Source of the DNA: Sepioteuthis lessoniana
Taxonomy: Eukaryota > Mollusca > Cephalopoda > Myopsida > Loliginidae
Length of the DNA stretch: 64,000 bases
Assembly (NCBI GenBank): GCA_963585895.1
Contig: OY757904.1
Coordinates: 27,638,754 to 27,702,753 of the forward strand
Direction: 5' to 3'
How positions within the stretch are numbered: the first letter of the stretch is position 1; each line of letters opens with the position of its first letter. Shown piece after piece: positions 62,516 to 64,000 of the stretch. The translations under genes were made by a program, and so were the position numbers. The notes under the pieces are model-generated. The model searched no databases. It was not told the origin of the DNA and was given only the letters and a program-made list of their open reading frames with translations.

Positions 62516-64000
62516 TAATAGTCAAATTCAATTATGTACGAGCTGGATGTAAAAGGCCAAAGAACAATATAAATTCTTTTATTTAGGTGTCCTTTTCAGT
62601 CAAATTACAGAAACTATAAAAATAAAAACACACACAGTTTGCTTGCTTAATCATTTTTTTTTTAAATTTACATAACAGTAGCAGAGTTTTAAAGTCAGTA
62701 AAATATTTTAAGATACTTTAAATCTCCTGGTGGCTTTGCGTCTTCGCCCCCTGTTCGTGTATCCCATCCCAGCTTTATGAATATATGTTTGAAAATGTGT
62801 ATGGTTCATGTAAAGATTCAACTTATTTTATTCTTAATGGTCCGACTCAATCGGCCTATCACTTTATTTTGTCCTCATTCAAATTTTGATAAAGTGAGCA
62901 AACTCTAATTTTACAATTTATTCTTTAAAAAAAATTGCTTAAAATATCAAAAGTAAAAATTGGATAGCAAGAAATAAAGAAAACAATAACAGACTGAGAA
63001 GATATGAATCATGGGAAAAATATGACAAGAATTGATAGCGTATAGGAAGAAAAGATTAGCTTTGCCGAATATGATTAATCACTTGTTTTATTATTAAACA
63101 TGGGATCCTCTGTCTTGAAAAATGTTAGAACAAAATGCCAAACTGAATTAGGATTAACCACTACTTTGACCACTACAAAGGTCAGTGGAATGTCAATATC
63201 TTCCTCCTCTACAGCGAATATCACTTCCTTTTTTTTTTTAATCTAATCACGACAAACGTCCACCTGTTTCCAATCAAGCGGTCAAAGCAGCTGCTAATTC
63301 TTGTCTATTCGGACTTCCGTTTGACGCAGGGATGTCTCTAGGGTCATCAGTTTGGCCTAGCTTGCTACTTAAGAGGTGACGAAAGTTGTTTTGGAAGATT
63401 CAGGAAAAAGAGAAAACGGATAGATTTAAAGAAAATAAATTCTGTATCTAATTTCTAGTAAATGTTTGTTAATTTAACCAAGATAGTTATCCAATGTGAT
63501 TATTTAACTAAGAAATTTGTGTAATTTTAGCTTATTTCTACTCTCCTATATAAAATACTAAACATAAAAAGGAGATGTTTTCTACAACAAGAAACTTATT
63601 TTGGTGAGAACACGTAAAATACTAGCCAACTTTCTGAAATTTTGAATTTCACTCACGCAATAACATTGGAAAATTTTTGAACCCACTTAAACCCACCACC
63701 TGTGTGTTAAATAGTACCGCTAATATTCTGCAAGAAAGGCTTTGGCATCAAATAACCTACGATGGTTGATATTGCATTAAACAAAGAAACTAAGTCAAAC
63801 CGTGCTCATATTAGTTAAAAAGGAAATACATTTTGGATCAAAAGCGTTCTCAGTCATTAAAACATTTCGAATATACAGAAAGATAAGCCTAAAAACGATA
63901 AAAAAAACCAACTTTCGACTTATTTTTTTTGTAGATGGTTCCCAAGAGAACTGATAATGATAGGTTGACTAATACCACACCTGATGATCAACACTGGGAA

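Overview
The window looks like intergenic DNA from an animal with a large, AT-rich, repeat-dense genome. A mollusc, probably a coleoid cephalopod, fits best. I infer this from several traits together: very frequent (AT)n, (CA)n and (GA)n tracts, several tRNA-derived SINE families, RTE-like and R4/Dong-like LINE fragments, and mariner relics. It is not proven from sequence alone. I recognise no host protein-coding gene, rRNA or functional tRNA gene. Nearly all long open frames are microsatellite translations or pieces of old transposons.

Layout. 0-6 kb: simple repeats, fragments of a composite repeat (core C, minisatellite E, hairpin D; names are mine), two SINEs, an RTE-like LINE fragment and an exactly phased 23-bp minisatellite. 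6.2-13.9 kb: a nest of seven minus-strand fragments of one R4/Dong-like LINE (RT motif YMDD, CCHC-like finger, C-terminal PD...D endonuclease), mostly abutting head to tail through (ATT)n or very short tails; a SINE with a target-site duplication (TSD) sits inside one of them. 14-19 kb: mostly featureless AT-rich DNA with microsatellites and one MITE-like inverted repeat. 19.2-21 kb: two LINE fragments separated by a SINE dimer that shares one TSD. 23.3-24.9 kb: a C-E-D composite interrupted by a 423-bp inverted-repeat element with an 11-bp TSD. 28.9-29.5 kb: a GC-shifted island. 30-35.3 kb: more C, E and D pieces and an internally deleted mariner with both TIRs. 36-41.6 kb: SINE, LINE and mariner fragments. 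43-51.3 kb: the best C-E-D composites, plus an inverted pair of 0.28-kb TATA-bearing repeats. 51.9-53.5 kb: a second mariner-like relic next to a SINE with an 18-bp TSD. 55.7-58.2 kb: SINE and LINE fragments, including a LINE fragment abutting a (TAA)n tract. 58.2-64 kb: AT-rich DNA, three SINE regions, microsatellites and a final D module.

Families, with working names: S1 (tRNA-derived SINE, about 240 bp, 10 copies), S2 (tRNA-derived SINE, about 285 bp, about 11 copies), S3 (tRNA-derived SINE with a distinct 3' module), S4 (one tRNA-derived SINE), LINE-R (R4/Dong-like), LINE-T (RTE-like), mariner, and C-E-D. The strongest candidate for something undescribed is C-E-D. It is a recurrent ordered composite of a roughly 200-bp core with a small hairpin, a 55-71 bp degenerate minisatellite, and a roughly 55-bp hairpin module followed by a CAAAC-rich tail. 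It has no coding capacity I can see and recurs in the same order on both strands. All family assignments come from reading and recall; no database search was run.
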